A stretch of 46,089 bases of DNA from UBA7236 sp036734545. Its GTDB lineage: Bacteria > Bacteroidota > Bacteroidia > Chitinophagales > BACL12. Each line of letters opens with the position of its first letter. Positions within the stretch are counted from its first letter, which is position 1. The stretch lies in assembly GCA_036734545.1 (NCBI GenBank), contig DAIMYJ010000015.1, positions 1 through 46,089 on the forward strand, given 5' to 3'. Below are positions 21,860-29,523 of the stretch, piece after piece. The position numbers and the translations under genes were made by a program. The notes beneath the pieces are model-generated. The model saw only the letters and a list, made by a program, of their open reading frames with translations, was not told the DNA's origin and ran no database searches.

Positions 21860-24418
21860 TCACTTTTCGGCCTTCTCGCGGTGGAGGCTCTTGTCCACGA
21901 CTGCGGCCATCGCATCAATATCGAGGGTGCCGCCGAGGAAGGCATTCACCTTCTTCAGTTCCTCCTTCGGATTGTTGATGAGGTTGCGATGAGACACGAA
22001 CAGGATCTCCATGTTCTGCTGACGCGGCGCCCATTCCTTCACCCTTTCGAGGTTCTGTTTGAAGGCATTCACCACCCGGAGGTTCATGGCATCTTCCTTG
22101 GCCTTGCCGTCGCGCACCAGCATGTGATGCTGGCTCTTCAGCACCTCATCGAGGTCGCGTTCCATGAAGATGATCCGGTAGCGGTAGTTGGCCGGCAATT
22201 CAAAGAGCAGGTGGCTGATCACTTTCACTGCCTGACCCTTGGCGTCTTTCATCCAGGTCTTATTGCGTGCCAGTGATTTCACCAGTTCGTGTTCGTAGTA
22301 GCCTTTAGGGTTATTCTCATCCGGTGTGCGTACGCCATCGGTGAATATATCCAAGCCGCCTTTGTCCAACATCTGCATCATCATGCTTGTGCCGGAGCGG
22401 GGCAGTCCGGAAACCACCACGATATCACCCTTGATATAATCTTTGATCGCTGTTTTGTGGTCGAGGGCCATTTCCGGTTTTTTCAGATGTTCACTGTAGA
22501 TAGTGGTGAGCATCTGACGGGCCTTGTTGATGCCGGGGGCCATTTTGAGACACACTTCAAAAGCTTCCGCACTGCGCTCGTAGTCGCCGAGGTGGAAGAG
22601 TGCTTCGCCCAGATGATAATGTGCGAAGGGGAAGAAGTAGGTGAGTCCCACAGCATTGAGGAAGCAGTCGATCGCTTCTTCATAGCGGTTGCGGCGCAGG
22701 TAGGTAATACCCAGACCGTGGTGTGCCGGTGCATTGCCCGGATCGTGTTCGAGTTCCTTGAGGAATGCCTGCTCGGCTTTCGGCCAGCGTTTGAGGGCCA
22801 TATAGCAGCGGCCGAGCTGCATGTGTACGCGAGCGGCGTTGGGCATCTCCTGTTCCACCTGTTCAAAGAGTTCCATAGCCAGTTTCGGCTTGTTCTCGAT
22901 CAGTAACAGGTTGCCTTCCATGATCTTCATGCTCACCGATTCGCGGCCTTTATTTTCCGTGCGGATCTTATCAAGGGTGTCGCGTGTTTCCTGCACTTTA
23001 TTCATGGACTGGTAAGCGTGTGCCAGTCGCATGGCATATCGGTTGGTGCCGGGATTTTCTTCCACGAGTTTGGTGAGGATATCAACGGCTTCCTGGAATT
23101 TTCGACCGTTCATATAGCTGCGGGCGAGATAGTAATTATTCTCATTCACCGTTTGCTTGATAGCCTTCTCCACGTTCTCGCTCGGGCGTTCGATATAACC
23201 CAGTTCGATCAATTGCTCCATGGCTTCCGCTGCGGCATAGGGGTCTTCCTGTTTATCGGCAGGGTGCTGACCAGTATTGCCCGGGATATCCTCCCATGAA
23301 TCGATCTTATCCGGTATGATGGCTTCTTCGAAAGCATTCACGAGTACGTTTCCGTCCATGTCGGCACCCACAGGTAATCCGAAAAGGGTGAGGAGTGTTG
23401 GTGTCACATCGAGGACGGAAGCACCATATATCCTGTCATCTTTTTTGATGCCGGGGCCGTTGAGTACGAAAATACCGTAAGGGCTGTGTTCCAGCGCCGG
23501 TGCTGCAGGTTCTTTGGGCAGGTCGACCGGACGCAGGTGGTCGGGGTGGAATCCGTGGTCGGAGATGAGCATGACGGTAACGTCAGGGCCTGCGAGTTGC
23601 AGGAGGCGTTCGAGCATCATGTCATGGAATTTATATCCGCTGGACACCACATCCTTATACAGGTTGAAGAGGTCGTCCGGTATCATGGGCATCTGTGGCG
23701 GATGGTATTTCATGAATCCGTGACAGAAGTGGTCGATCGCATCATAATATACGGCCAGGAAATCCCATTCTTCATTTTCGAGGATATAGGTGGCTGCATT
23801 ATGGATAGAAGAGCAGTCGGCAATGATCTTAGTGAGCATTCCCAGACGCTTATCCTTTTCCTGGTCGATCATATTGGCATTCGGGATGAATGGCAGGATG
23901 TGCGACGCGGTAAGTTCGGCCGGGTGGATGCGCATCTTTTTGAAGATATCTGCTTTTTCGGCAGGGTGCACCGTGCCATCCAGCATTGGCCAGGGTTCGT
24001 TGATCGGTTTGGTGGCGCGCTGATACAGGTTACTGATCATGGTGCCGTTGATCGGTTCGCCGGGATGTGATGGCCACCAGCCGATCACATGGCTTTTCAT
24101 GTTATGCTGGTTGAAAATGTTCCAGGCGGCTTTCACTTTACGTGAAGTGATATATACCGGGCGGATACCTTTTCCTGAAGGATCAGGTTCCGTGAATCCG
24201 ATGATACCGTGCTTATAGGGACGCTTTCCCGTTGCGATGGAGGTCCACAGTGTGGGAGACAGTGGCGGGTCCAGGGTGGCGATGTTTCCCATGACACCTC
24301 CGTTCACTAATTTTTCGAGCGTAGGCATTTGCCCTGCATCCATCAGCGGATTGATCACCTTCCAATCGGCTGCATCCCATCCGATGAGGAGTACTTTTTT
24401 TGCAATACGTTTACCCAT
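21860..24418 (-). CDS. Fusion protein: alkaline-phosphatase-like phosphodiesterase, TPR, sulfotransferase
   Basis: The 852-residue protein has three parts. Residues 1-~400 are an alkaline phosphatase superfamily phosphodiesterase: metal-site GWDAAD at 13-18, candidate nucleophile Ser54 in PPLSPTLWTSIATG, YYDAIDHFCHG, LISDHGFHPDH and EHSPYGIFVLNGPG. Residues ~430-650 are TPR repeats. From 665 follows a sulfotransferase-like domain with P-loop SGLPRSGTS at 670-678, MERDLDEVLKSQHHM and FVSHRNLINNP, which fit PAPS contacts. No signal peptide is seen, so it is probably cytosolic. The substrate is unknown; removal and transfer of a phospho or sulfo group on one glycan or lipid would fit but is inference. 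The gene follows a small gene at 24485 after 66 nt and has its own terminator. Confidence 0.87.
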   Translation of the reverse strand: MGKRIAKKVLLIGWDAADWKVINPLMDAGQMPTLEKLVNGGVMGNIATLDPPLSPTLWTSIATGKRPYKHGIIGFTEPDPSGKGIRPVYITSRKVKAAWNIFNQHNMKSHVIGWWPSHPGEPINGTMISNLYQRATKPINEPWPMLDGTVHPAEKADIFKKMRIHPAELTASHILPFIPNANMIDQEKDKRLGMLTKIIADCSSIHNAATYILENEEWDFLAVYYDAIDHFCHGFMKYHPPQMPMIPDDLFNLYKDVVSSGYKFHDMMLERLLQLAGPDVTVMLISDHGFHPDHLRPVDLPKEPAAPALEHSPYGIFVLNGPGIKKDDRIYGASVLDVTPTLLTLFGLPVGADMDGNVLVNAFEEAIIPDKIDSWEDIPGNTGQHPADKQEDPYAAAEAMEQLIELGYIERPSENVEKAIKQTVNENNYYLARSYMNGRKFQEAVDILTKLVEENPGTNRYAMRLAHAYQSMNKVQETRDTLDKIRTENKGRESVSMKIMEGNLLLIENKPKLAMELFEQVEQEMPNAARVHMQLGRCYMALKRWPKAEQAFLKELEHDPGNAPAHHGLGITYLRRNRYEEAIDCFLNAVGLTYFFPFAHYHLGEALFHLGDYERSAEAFEVCLKMAPGINKARQMLTTIYSEHLKKPEMALDHKTAIKDYIKGDIVVVSGLPRSGTSMMMQMLDKGGLDIFTDGVRTPDENNPKGYYEHELVKSLARNKTWMKDAKGQAVKVISHLLFELPANYRYRIIFMERDLDEVLKSQHHMLVRDGKAKEDAMNLRVVNAFKQNLERVKEWAPRQQNMEILFVSHRNLINNPKEELKKVNAFLGGTLDIDAMAAVVDKSLHREKAEK

Positions 24419-24484
24419 TGTTGTTGTATAACTGCTGTAGAAAATGCGCCGGCAAACCCATGTGCCGGCCGGTAATCAGATAGA

Positions 24485-24688
24485 TCAGGCGTTTTCGGCA
24501 TTACCGGTGTTTTCACCGGCCTGCTTCTGGGATTCTTTCATCTTTTGATACTGAAAGCGAGCCTGACGCCAGGCGATAAGGCCTTTGTAGCCTAAAGCGA
24601 GCAAACCCAGAGAGCCTTCCACGGGTACGCGGAAAGCTTGCCCGTCCTGCGTTTTGATCTGTAATTTGTTGACTTGTTTTTTTTCCAT
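24485..24688 (-). CDS. Small protein of unknown function
   Basis: A 67-residue product that I do not recognise. It starts MEKKQVNKLQIKTQDGQAFR, has a hydrophobic middle (GSLGLLALGYKGLIAW, residues 25-40) that may insert in or touch a membrane, and ends in a charged, Gln/Lys/Asn-rich tail. A consensus -7 box at 24709-24716, an SD-like GGAG and a tight spacing of 66 nt to the phosphodiesterase-sulfotransferase gene support that it is real and cotranscribed. A hairpin sits directly before its start. Function cannot be inferred. Confidence 0.65.
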   Translation of the reverse strand: MEKKQVNKLQIKTQDGQAFRVPVEGSLGLLALGYKGLIAWRQARFQYQKMKESQKQAGENTGNAENA

Positions 24689-24689
24689 T

Positions 24690-24708
24690 CCAACTCCGTT
24701 AAAGTTGG
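24690..24708 (-). promoter_or_regulatory. Hairpin abutting the start codon of the small gene
   Basis: CCAACT (24690-24695) and AGTTGG (24703-24708) form a 6-bp stem with a 7-nt loop that ends one base before the start codon. In the transcript the GGAG-like ribosome-binding sequence falls in the loop and 3' arm, so the hairpin could limit translation. Confidence 0.4.
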
Positions 24709-24716
24709 CAAATTTA
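24709..24716 (-). promoter_or_regulatory. Candidate -7 element of the small gene and fusion gene
   Basis: TAAATTTG on the minus strand matches TAnnTTTG exactly, 20 nt upstream of the start codon at 24688. No TTTG occurs at -33. Confidence 0.5.
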
Positions 24717-24769
24717 ACGCTTTACGGGCGGTAAGCCTAATAAATTGCGCAGGAGTTGCAGGAATATCG

Positions 24770-27700
24770 TTAGCGGATGAGGGTAATATTTCCCGTTACG
24801 CGCTGTTCCATACCATCTTCCAGTTTTACCACCAGCACGTATGCATATACACCCTGGTTCACCGGTTCGCCATTAAAGGTGCCATCCCATCCGGTATTGG
24901 CATCATTGGCGATGAGTTCTTCGCCGGCGTAGATCAATTCGCCCCAGCGATCATAGACATGCATGGAAGAGATAGAAGCCACATCGGAACCGAAGGCCGT
25001 GAAGAAGTCATTGAGGTTGTCGCTGTTCGGAGTAAAAGTATTGGGCACGAAAACGACCGGATCAAAAACAGGGACCACATTTACGGTCACATCATCGCTG
25101 GCAATACAGCCATAGGCATCCCATGCGGTAACGGTATATGTCTGGCTCAACAGCGAATCGAATACCGGGCTCGGGCAGTCGGTACAGCTGAGGCCAGCAG
25201 GTGGTTCCCAGAGCACGGTGGCAGTGCCGCCGATAGCATTGAGCACCACGGTGGTGTATTCGGGAATGTATACATCCATTCCTGCATCCACAGTATTCTG
25301 GATCACATCAATAGTCCCGGAGGCGGTATTGGTGCAACCGTTGGCATCGGTATAAGTGTAGGTAACGGTATAAGTGCCAGTACCGCCGGGGAACGTGCCT
25401 GCAGCGGCGGCCAGTGCCGGATCGAACGTATCTCCCAGCACACCATCTCCGGAGAAATATCCGCCTGCCGGATCGCCGGTAAGTAGAGTTGGATCACCTT
25501 CCAGGCAGATCACATCAGTGAGGTCTACGGTGGGTGTTGGTAATGGGTAGATGGTCACCAGAACGGTATCTGTTTCAGGGCAGCCCGGACTGGTATAGTA
25601 CACTTCATATGGTCCTCCCGGTGAGCAGGCTGCGAGGTTGATCACACCCGTTGCGGTATTGATACTGATGCCGGGTTCGGCAGTAAATGTACCGCCGGGG
25701 TTCAACACCATATTGGGGGTAGTGGTGCCTGTCATACAATAGGCCGCATCATCAAACGTGAAAGCGGCATCGGTAAGCGGCAGTATCTCGATGATCACAG
25801 AACTAGTATTGCTGCAGGGGCCTGCGGGCGTTGTGTATGTGATCGTATAAAAGGTGCCCGGAGTGGCGGTGCTCAGATCGATCGTGCCGGTTGCGGCGTT
25901 GATGGTGCAGGCGGGTGACACAGTATAAGTACCACCGGGGGTAGCAACTGTTGCTACGAATGCGCTGCCGTAGTTACAATAGGTAACTGCATCATAGGCG
26001 AAAGCAGGGTCGTCGAGCGGATCAATGGTAAGTGTTACAGTGGAGGTGTTGCTACACGGGCCTGCAGGTGTAGTATAGGTGATAGTGTAGGTAGTGCCTA
26101 CATCGCCTGTGGCGAGGTTTACCATACCGGTTGCGGCATTGATGCCCATGGTGGGCGGTGAAATGGTAAATGTGCCACCGGGGGTAGTGATACTTACCGG
26201 TGTTGCTGTGCCGGTAGGACAATAACTCGGTGCGCTATAGCTGAATGCAGCGTCATCAAGCGGATCAATGGTAATTGTGGTGGTCGTGCTGTTGCTGCAG
26301 GGGCCTGCGGGTGTCGTATACGTGATGGTATAGGTAGTGCCCACAGTGCCGGTGGTCAGGTCAACCNNNNNNNNNNNNNNNNNNNNNNNNNNNNNNNNNN
26401 NNNNNNNNNNNNNNNNNNNNNNNNNNNNNNNNNNNNNNNNNNNNNNNNNNNNNNNNNNNNNNNNNNTAACAGGATCTACATCCAATCCGGGAGGGCTGAC
26501 TGTAAAGGTGCCGCCGGGTGTGGTCACTGAAGGTGCAGTTGTTCCGGTAGGGCAATAACTGGCAGCAGTATAGCTGAACGACGGATCGTCAAAGTCGGAT
26601 ATCGTAATGGTAACACTATAGTTGCTGGAGCAGAGGATACCCACCGTGTAGGTGATGGTATACGTAGCACCGATGGTGCCGGTGGTCAGGTCTACCTCGC
26701 CGGTAACCGGATCAACGACGAGACCTGCCGGGCTGACAGAGAATGTTCCTCCGGCGGTGGTGATATAATCCGGTAGCACGGATCCGGTAGGACAGTAGGT
26801 CAGGTCGTTATAGGCGAAGGTTGCATCTGGGTCGGTGATGATGGTGACCAGATCGGTAGCGGTCTCCGGCGGGCAGGCACCGGTAGGGCCGGTCACGGTA
26901 TAGCTGATGCTGTAGCTGCCGGGTGTGGAGGCGTCGAGGTCAATTTCACCGGTAACGGGGTCGAGTACCAATCCGCCCGGTACGGAGGTGAATGTGCCGC
27001 CCGGATCTCCGGTCACTACCGGAACCGCAACGCCGTCTGTGCAATAATAGGCATCATAGGAAAAGGCGGGGTCGATGTCTTCAATGAATACGGTGATGTC
27101 AGCTTCATAATCCACGCCGCTGCAGGAACTCAGGAATGCGGTATAGGTAGTGGTAACTGCGGGGCTTACGACGAGGGTATCGCCATAGCCTACGATGGTG
27201 CCGAGCGGGTCGTACCAGATGATGCCGTTGGGCACGAAACGGGTACTTTCATTCGCGGTGGTCCAGGCGGTGGAGTTTCTGCCGGGGGCGGTGAAAGCTA
27301 TAGTGCCACCGGGGCCGTGCACGCCTTGTGTGGCGGTGCCGCCGGCCCAGGCAGGGCAGTTAGGTTTATTTGTAAGGTGGTTCTCAATGATATTGGTGGT
27401 TTCATTGAGTACGATCTGGAATTTGCCGAGCAGCCAGGTGCAGCTGAACATGGGCACGTTATCCCAGCTCACGATAAATTTTCGGTTCGGGGCGGTGCCG
27501 ATGGTTTGATACTTCACACAACTGCCCACGGGGGCGCACAATCCGGGGTGCCAGTCCTGCCAAGGTCCCATGATACAGTTTTTAGGCACGCTGGCGGCGG
27601 CGCTGGGGATGGTGGCAGAGGTATAAGTGGTGGTCAGTGCTCCCGGTCCGCCAAAGCTGACCCATCCGTTGGAGCCGATGTAAGCGTTGGTATATTCAGC

Positions 27701-27979
27701 GCCGAGGAAGCAGAATGTAAAGCCGATGGCTATGGGTGAAGAGTAGCTGTCGTCCGAAAGTCCGGGTGTCGGTGACGTGCCCGCATATACTTCCGGGGTA
27801 TAGGGATAAGTTTCGAAGGTATAGCTGGAAGTGCCGTAAGAAGGGGCTGAGATCACAGCGAGCGTAGCTGTACCACCGGCACAAATGGTGGTATCATCTG
27901 ACACGACCAATTGGGCAAACGCAGAGGAGAGGCTGAGCCCGAGGGACACGGCCATTGCGTATTTTCTAATGAGATGCAT
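24770..27979 (-). CDS. Large secreted repeat protein with T9SS type B (gliding-motility-associated) C-terminal domain
   Basis: The product of about 1069 residues (length uncertain because of the gap at 26367-26466) has a signal peptide, MHLIRKYAMAVSLGLSLSSA, an N-terminal region with AYIGSNGWVSFGG near residues 99-111, then Ig-like tandem repeats of about 81 residues from residue ~301, each with an AFSY-type strand, YCPTG, PGGTFTVSPPG and YTITYTTPAGPCSN. The last ~95 residues, with VFVPNTFTPNSDNLNDFF and YDRWGELIYAGEE, are the type B sorting domain found on SprB-like adhesins. It is probably a cell-surface adhesin moved by T9SS. The many Cys and Thr/Gly residues fit an extracellular filament. 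Codon start is the only ATG upstream of the signal peptide. Confidence 0.9.
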   Translation of the reverse strand: MHLIRKYAMAVSLGLSLSSAFAQLVVSDDTTICAGGTATLAVISAPSYGTSSYTFETYPYTPEVYAGTSPTPGLSDDSYSSPIAIGFTFCFLGAEYTNAYIGSNGWVSFGGPGALTTTYTSATIPSAAASVPKNCIMGPWQDWHPGLCAPVGSCVKYQTIGTAPNRKFIVSWDNVPMFSCTWLLGKFQIVLNETTNIIENHLTNKPNCPAWAGGTATQGVHGPGGTIAFTAPGRNSTAWTTANESTRFVPNGIIWYDPLGTIVGYGDTLVVSPAVTTTYTAFLSSCSGVDYEADITVFIEDIDPAFSYDAYYCTDGVAVPVVTGDPGGTFTSVPGGLVLDPVTGEIDLDASTPGSYSISYTVTGPTGACPPETATDLVTIITDPDATFAYNDLTYCPTGSVLPDYITTAGGTFSVSPAGLVVDPVTGEVDLTTGTIGATYTITYTVGILCSSNYSVTITISDFDDPSFSYTAASYCPTGTTAPSVTTPGGTFTVSPPGLDVDPVXXXXXXXXXXXXXXXXXXXXXXXXXXXXXXXXXXVDLTTGTVGTTYTITYTTPAGPCSNSTTTTITIDPLDDAAFSYSAPSYCPTGTATPVSITTPGGTFTISPPTMGINAATGMVNLATGDVGTTYTITYTTPAGPCSNTSTVTLTIDPLDDPAFAYDAVTYCNYGSAFVATVATPGGTYTVSPACTINAATGTIDLSTATPGTFYTITYTTPAGPCSNTSSVIIEILPLTDAAFTFDDAAYCMTGTTTPNMVLNPGGTFTAEPGISINTATGVINLAACSPGGPYEVYYTSPGCPETDTVLVTIYPLPTPTVDLTDVICLEGDPTLLTGDPAGGYFSGDGVLGDTFDPALAAAAGTFPGGTGTYTVTYTYTDANGCTNTASGTIDVIQNTVDAGMDVYIPEYTTVVLNAIGGTATVLWEPPAGLSCTDCPSPVFDSLLSQTYTVTAWDAYGCIASDDVTVNVVPVFDPVVFVPNTFTPNSDNLNDFFTAFGSDVASISSMHVYDRWGELIYAGEELIANDANTGWDGTFNGEPVNQGVYAYVLVVKLEDGMEQRVTGNITLIR
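25545..27080 (-). repeat. Tandem Ig-like repeats within the type B protein
   Basis: At least six visible units of about 81 codons (about 243 nt), one of them broken by the N run. Units share YC, PGGTFT, TG-V-L and YTITY positions. The units nearest the gap are the most alike, which explains an assembly collapse. Confidence 0.85.
26367..26466. other. Assembly gap of exactly 100 N
   Basis: A scaffolding placeholder in the repeat array. The flanks read DPV and VDLTTG, which in the intact unit are separated by only TGE, so the real missing length is about 7 nt or 7 nt plus a multiple of the ~243-nt repeat. Confidence 0.97.
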
Positions 27980-28052
27980 GCGCGCGAAACGAGGCGCAAG
28001 TTACGAAAAAACACCTACTTGGTCACAAAACGGGGGTGTGGGTGGTAAAAAT

Positions 28053-28082
28053 CAAAACCCCGGTAAGCTTACCGGGGTTTTG
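28053..28082 (-). terminator. Terminator of tRNA-Asn, perfect 30-nt palindrome
   Basis: A perfectly self-complementary 30-base palindrome (28053-28082) whose arms carry CCCCGG flanked by A and T runs. It begins at the base next to the tRNA 3' end at 28083. On the minus strand it runs into TTTTGATTTTT. Confidence 0.85.
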
Positions 28083-28156
28083 CTCCCCAACCTGGGCTCG
28101 AACCAGGGACCTACTGATTAACAGTCAGTCGCTCTAACCAGCTGAGCTATTGAGGA
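28083..28156 (-). tRNA. tRNA-Asn (anticodon GTT)
   Basis: The minus strand folds into a cloverleaf of 74 nt: acceptor TCCTCAA pairs with TTGGGGA, the D arm has AGCTCAGCTGGTTAGAGC, the anticodon arm ACTGA/TCAGT frames the loop CTGTTAA with anticodon GTT, and the T arm has GGTTCGAGCCC. The discriminator base is G and CCA is not encoded. It has a consensus promoter upstream and a palindromic terminator immediately downstream. Confidence 0.96.
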
Positions 28157-28178
28157 GTGTTTCGTTTGAAACGGGATG

Positions 28179-28209
28179 CAAATTTACATCCTTTTGGAAG
28201 GATTTCAAA
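28179..28209 (-). promoter_or_regulatory. Promoter of tRNA-Asn
   Basis: On the minus strand TTTG (28206-28209), 19 bases, then TAAATTTG (28179-28186): an exact Bacteroidota -33/-7 pair, 22 nt ahead of the mature tRNA. The spacer contains a perfect inverted repeat, ATCCTT-CCAA-AAGGAT. Confidence 0.8.
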
Positions 28210-28323
28210 CCCCGCCTATGAAATTTTTACGTGTGCGTAGTCACCCGGGTTGCAGTTTCCCTGTGCAGGTATGCAGCGCAAGTCCTTTTATTGCCGTTAC
28301 TTTGCCGCCAAAATTTCAGCAGT

Positions 28324-29244
28324 ATGAGTTTATTGGTTGTGGGCACGGTGGCATTTGATGCGATAGAAACACCGTTTGGCAAGCGCGACAAGATCATTGG
28401 CGGATCAGCTACCTATATCGGGTTATCGGCGGCCAATTTTTACCGTCCCATTCATCTGATATCGGTGGTGGGTAGTGATTTTCCGAAGGCCACCTTGGAG
28501 GATTTCAATAAGCGCGGCATCAAGACCGACGGTGTGCAGGTGATGAAAGGCAAGAAGTCGTTCTTCTGGTCGGGCAAGTACCACATGGACATGAACTCAC
28601 GCGATACGCTGCGCACCGACCTGAACGTGTTGGCGGAATTCGATCCTGTGTTGCCGGAAAAGGTGCGCAAGCCGGGGATGCTGATGCTGGGGAATATCGA
28701 TCCGGCCTTACAGATCAAAGTGATCGAGCAGTTGAAGGCACGGCCGAAGCTGATCGCGATGGATACCATGAATTTCTGGATGGATATAGCCCGTCCGGCG
28801 CTTGACCGTGTATTGAAGATGGTAGATGTGCTGATCATCAATGATGAAGAGGCGCGTCAGCTCACCGGTGAATATGCCATTGTGAAGGCAGCGAAAAAGA
28901 TCATGCGTCACGGCCCCAAGACCGTGATCGTCAAGAAAGGTGAACACGGTGCATTATTATTTTCCGGCGAGCAGGTGTTCTTTGCGCCGGCGCTGCCATT
29001 GGAAGAAGTGTTTGACCCCACGGGAGCAGGCGATACGTTTGCAGGCGGCTTCATGGGTTTCCTGGCGCAATCCGGTACCATGAGTTTCACCAATATGAAG
29101 CGTGCGATCATTTATGGCAGTGCCATGGCTTCTTTCTGTGTGGAAAAATTCGGCCCTGAAAAATTACTGCAGTTGAAAAAACAGGAGTTGCGCAACCGCG
29201 TAGATCAGTTCAGGCAGCTTTCGCGTTTTCACATCAAGTCGTAA
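28324..29244 (+). CDS. PfkB-family carbohydrate (or nucleoside) kinase
   Basis: ATP-dependent kinase of the ribokinase/PfkB fold. The ATG at 28324 was chosen over an upstream in-frame start at 28231 because the family N-terminus is SLLVVGTVAFDAIETPFG and the extra residues look non-coding. The 306-residue product has the GGSATY motif at residues 27-32, GSDFPKATLEDFNKRGI near 50, and the PfkB signature DPTGAGDTFAGGF at 231-243 with catalytic Asp237. Substrate cannot be told from sequence; sugar or adenosine kinases are both possible. A weak -7-like TTACTTTG lies at 28297-28304. Its last 11 bases overlap the convergent gene at 29234. Confidence 0.85.
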   Translation: MSLLVVGTVAFDAIETPFGKRDKIIGGSATYIGLSAANFYRPIHLISVVGSDFPKATLEDFNKRGIKTDGVQVMKGKKSFFWSGKYHMDMNSRDTLRTDLNVLAEFDPVLPEKVRKPGMLMLGNIDPALQIKVIEQLKARPKLIAMDTMNFWMDIARPALDRVLKMVDVLIINDEEARQLTGEYAIVKAAKKIMRHGPKTVIVKKGEHGALLFSGEQVFFAPALPLEEVFDPTGAGDTFAGGFMGFLAQSGTMSFTNMKRAIIYGSAMASFCVEKFGPEKLLQLKKQELRNRVDQFRQLSRFHIKS

Positions 29245-29476
29245 GCAGTCCCACAACGGGAAATTTCATCAATACGGATTCGGTATGCGGTGCATCCGGT
29301 AGTTCGCCGGTCAGGTCCTGTCCTGCGAAGTGCTCGTAATGCATGCCTCTTCGCCACAAACGTGAGCCGGTGACATCATAGATCACCCCTTTATACGCTA
29401 TCCATATCTCTTCCTTCTCGACGCCATTGCGCAGGGCCAGTTGAAATTTATTGTATACGGGCAGGTTGTCTTGCAT
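29234..29476 (-). CDS. Cytochrome-b5-like heme/steroid-binding protein
   Basis: A small single-domain protein. An upstream in-frame ATG at 29536 exists, but the family starts close to LPVYNKFQLALRNG, so the ATG at 29476 (80 residues) is preferred. It contains IWIAYKGVIYDVTGSRLWRR near residues 24-43, then GMHYEHFAGQDLT with His49 and APHTESVL with His64, the two histidines that would ligate heme. This is the pattern of the predicted heme/steroid-binding protein family (COG4892), with role unknown. It lies 47 nt after the acetyltransferase stop at 29524, so the two may be cotranscribed, and its 3' end overlaps the kinase gene. Confidence 0.72.
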   Translation of the reverse strand: MQDNLPVYNKFQLALRNGVEKEEIWIAYKGVIYDVTGSRLWRRGMHYEHFAGQDLTGELPDAPHTESVLMKFPVVGLLTT

Positions 29477-29523
29477 TGTGTGCAGCGTGCTATCGGCGTA
29501 TAAAGGTAATAGTTGACCGTGCG

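Noticed and set aside
24419..24484. GCCGGCA/TGCCGGC hairpin as a terminator between the small gene and the fusion gene
   Set aside because: 7-bp stem but no proper T run on the minus strand; more likely a neutral or attenuating element within one transcript.
26337..26558. Frames on both strands reading through the N run
   Set aside because: Artefacts of undefined bases in the adhesin gene.
28231..28323. N-terminal extension of the PfkB-type kinase
   Set aside because: Adds 31 residues without family match and covers the likely promoter; the ATG at 28324 begins the conserved fold.
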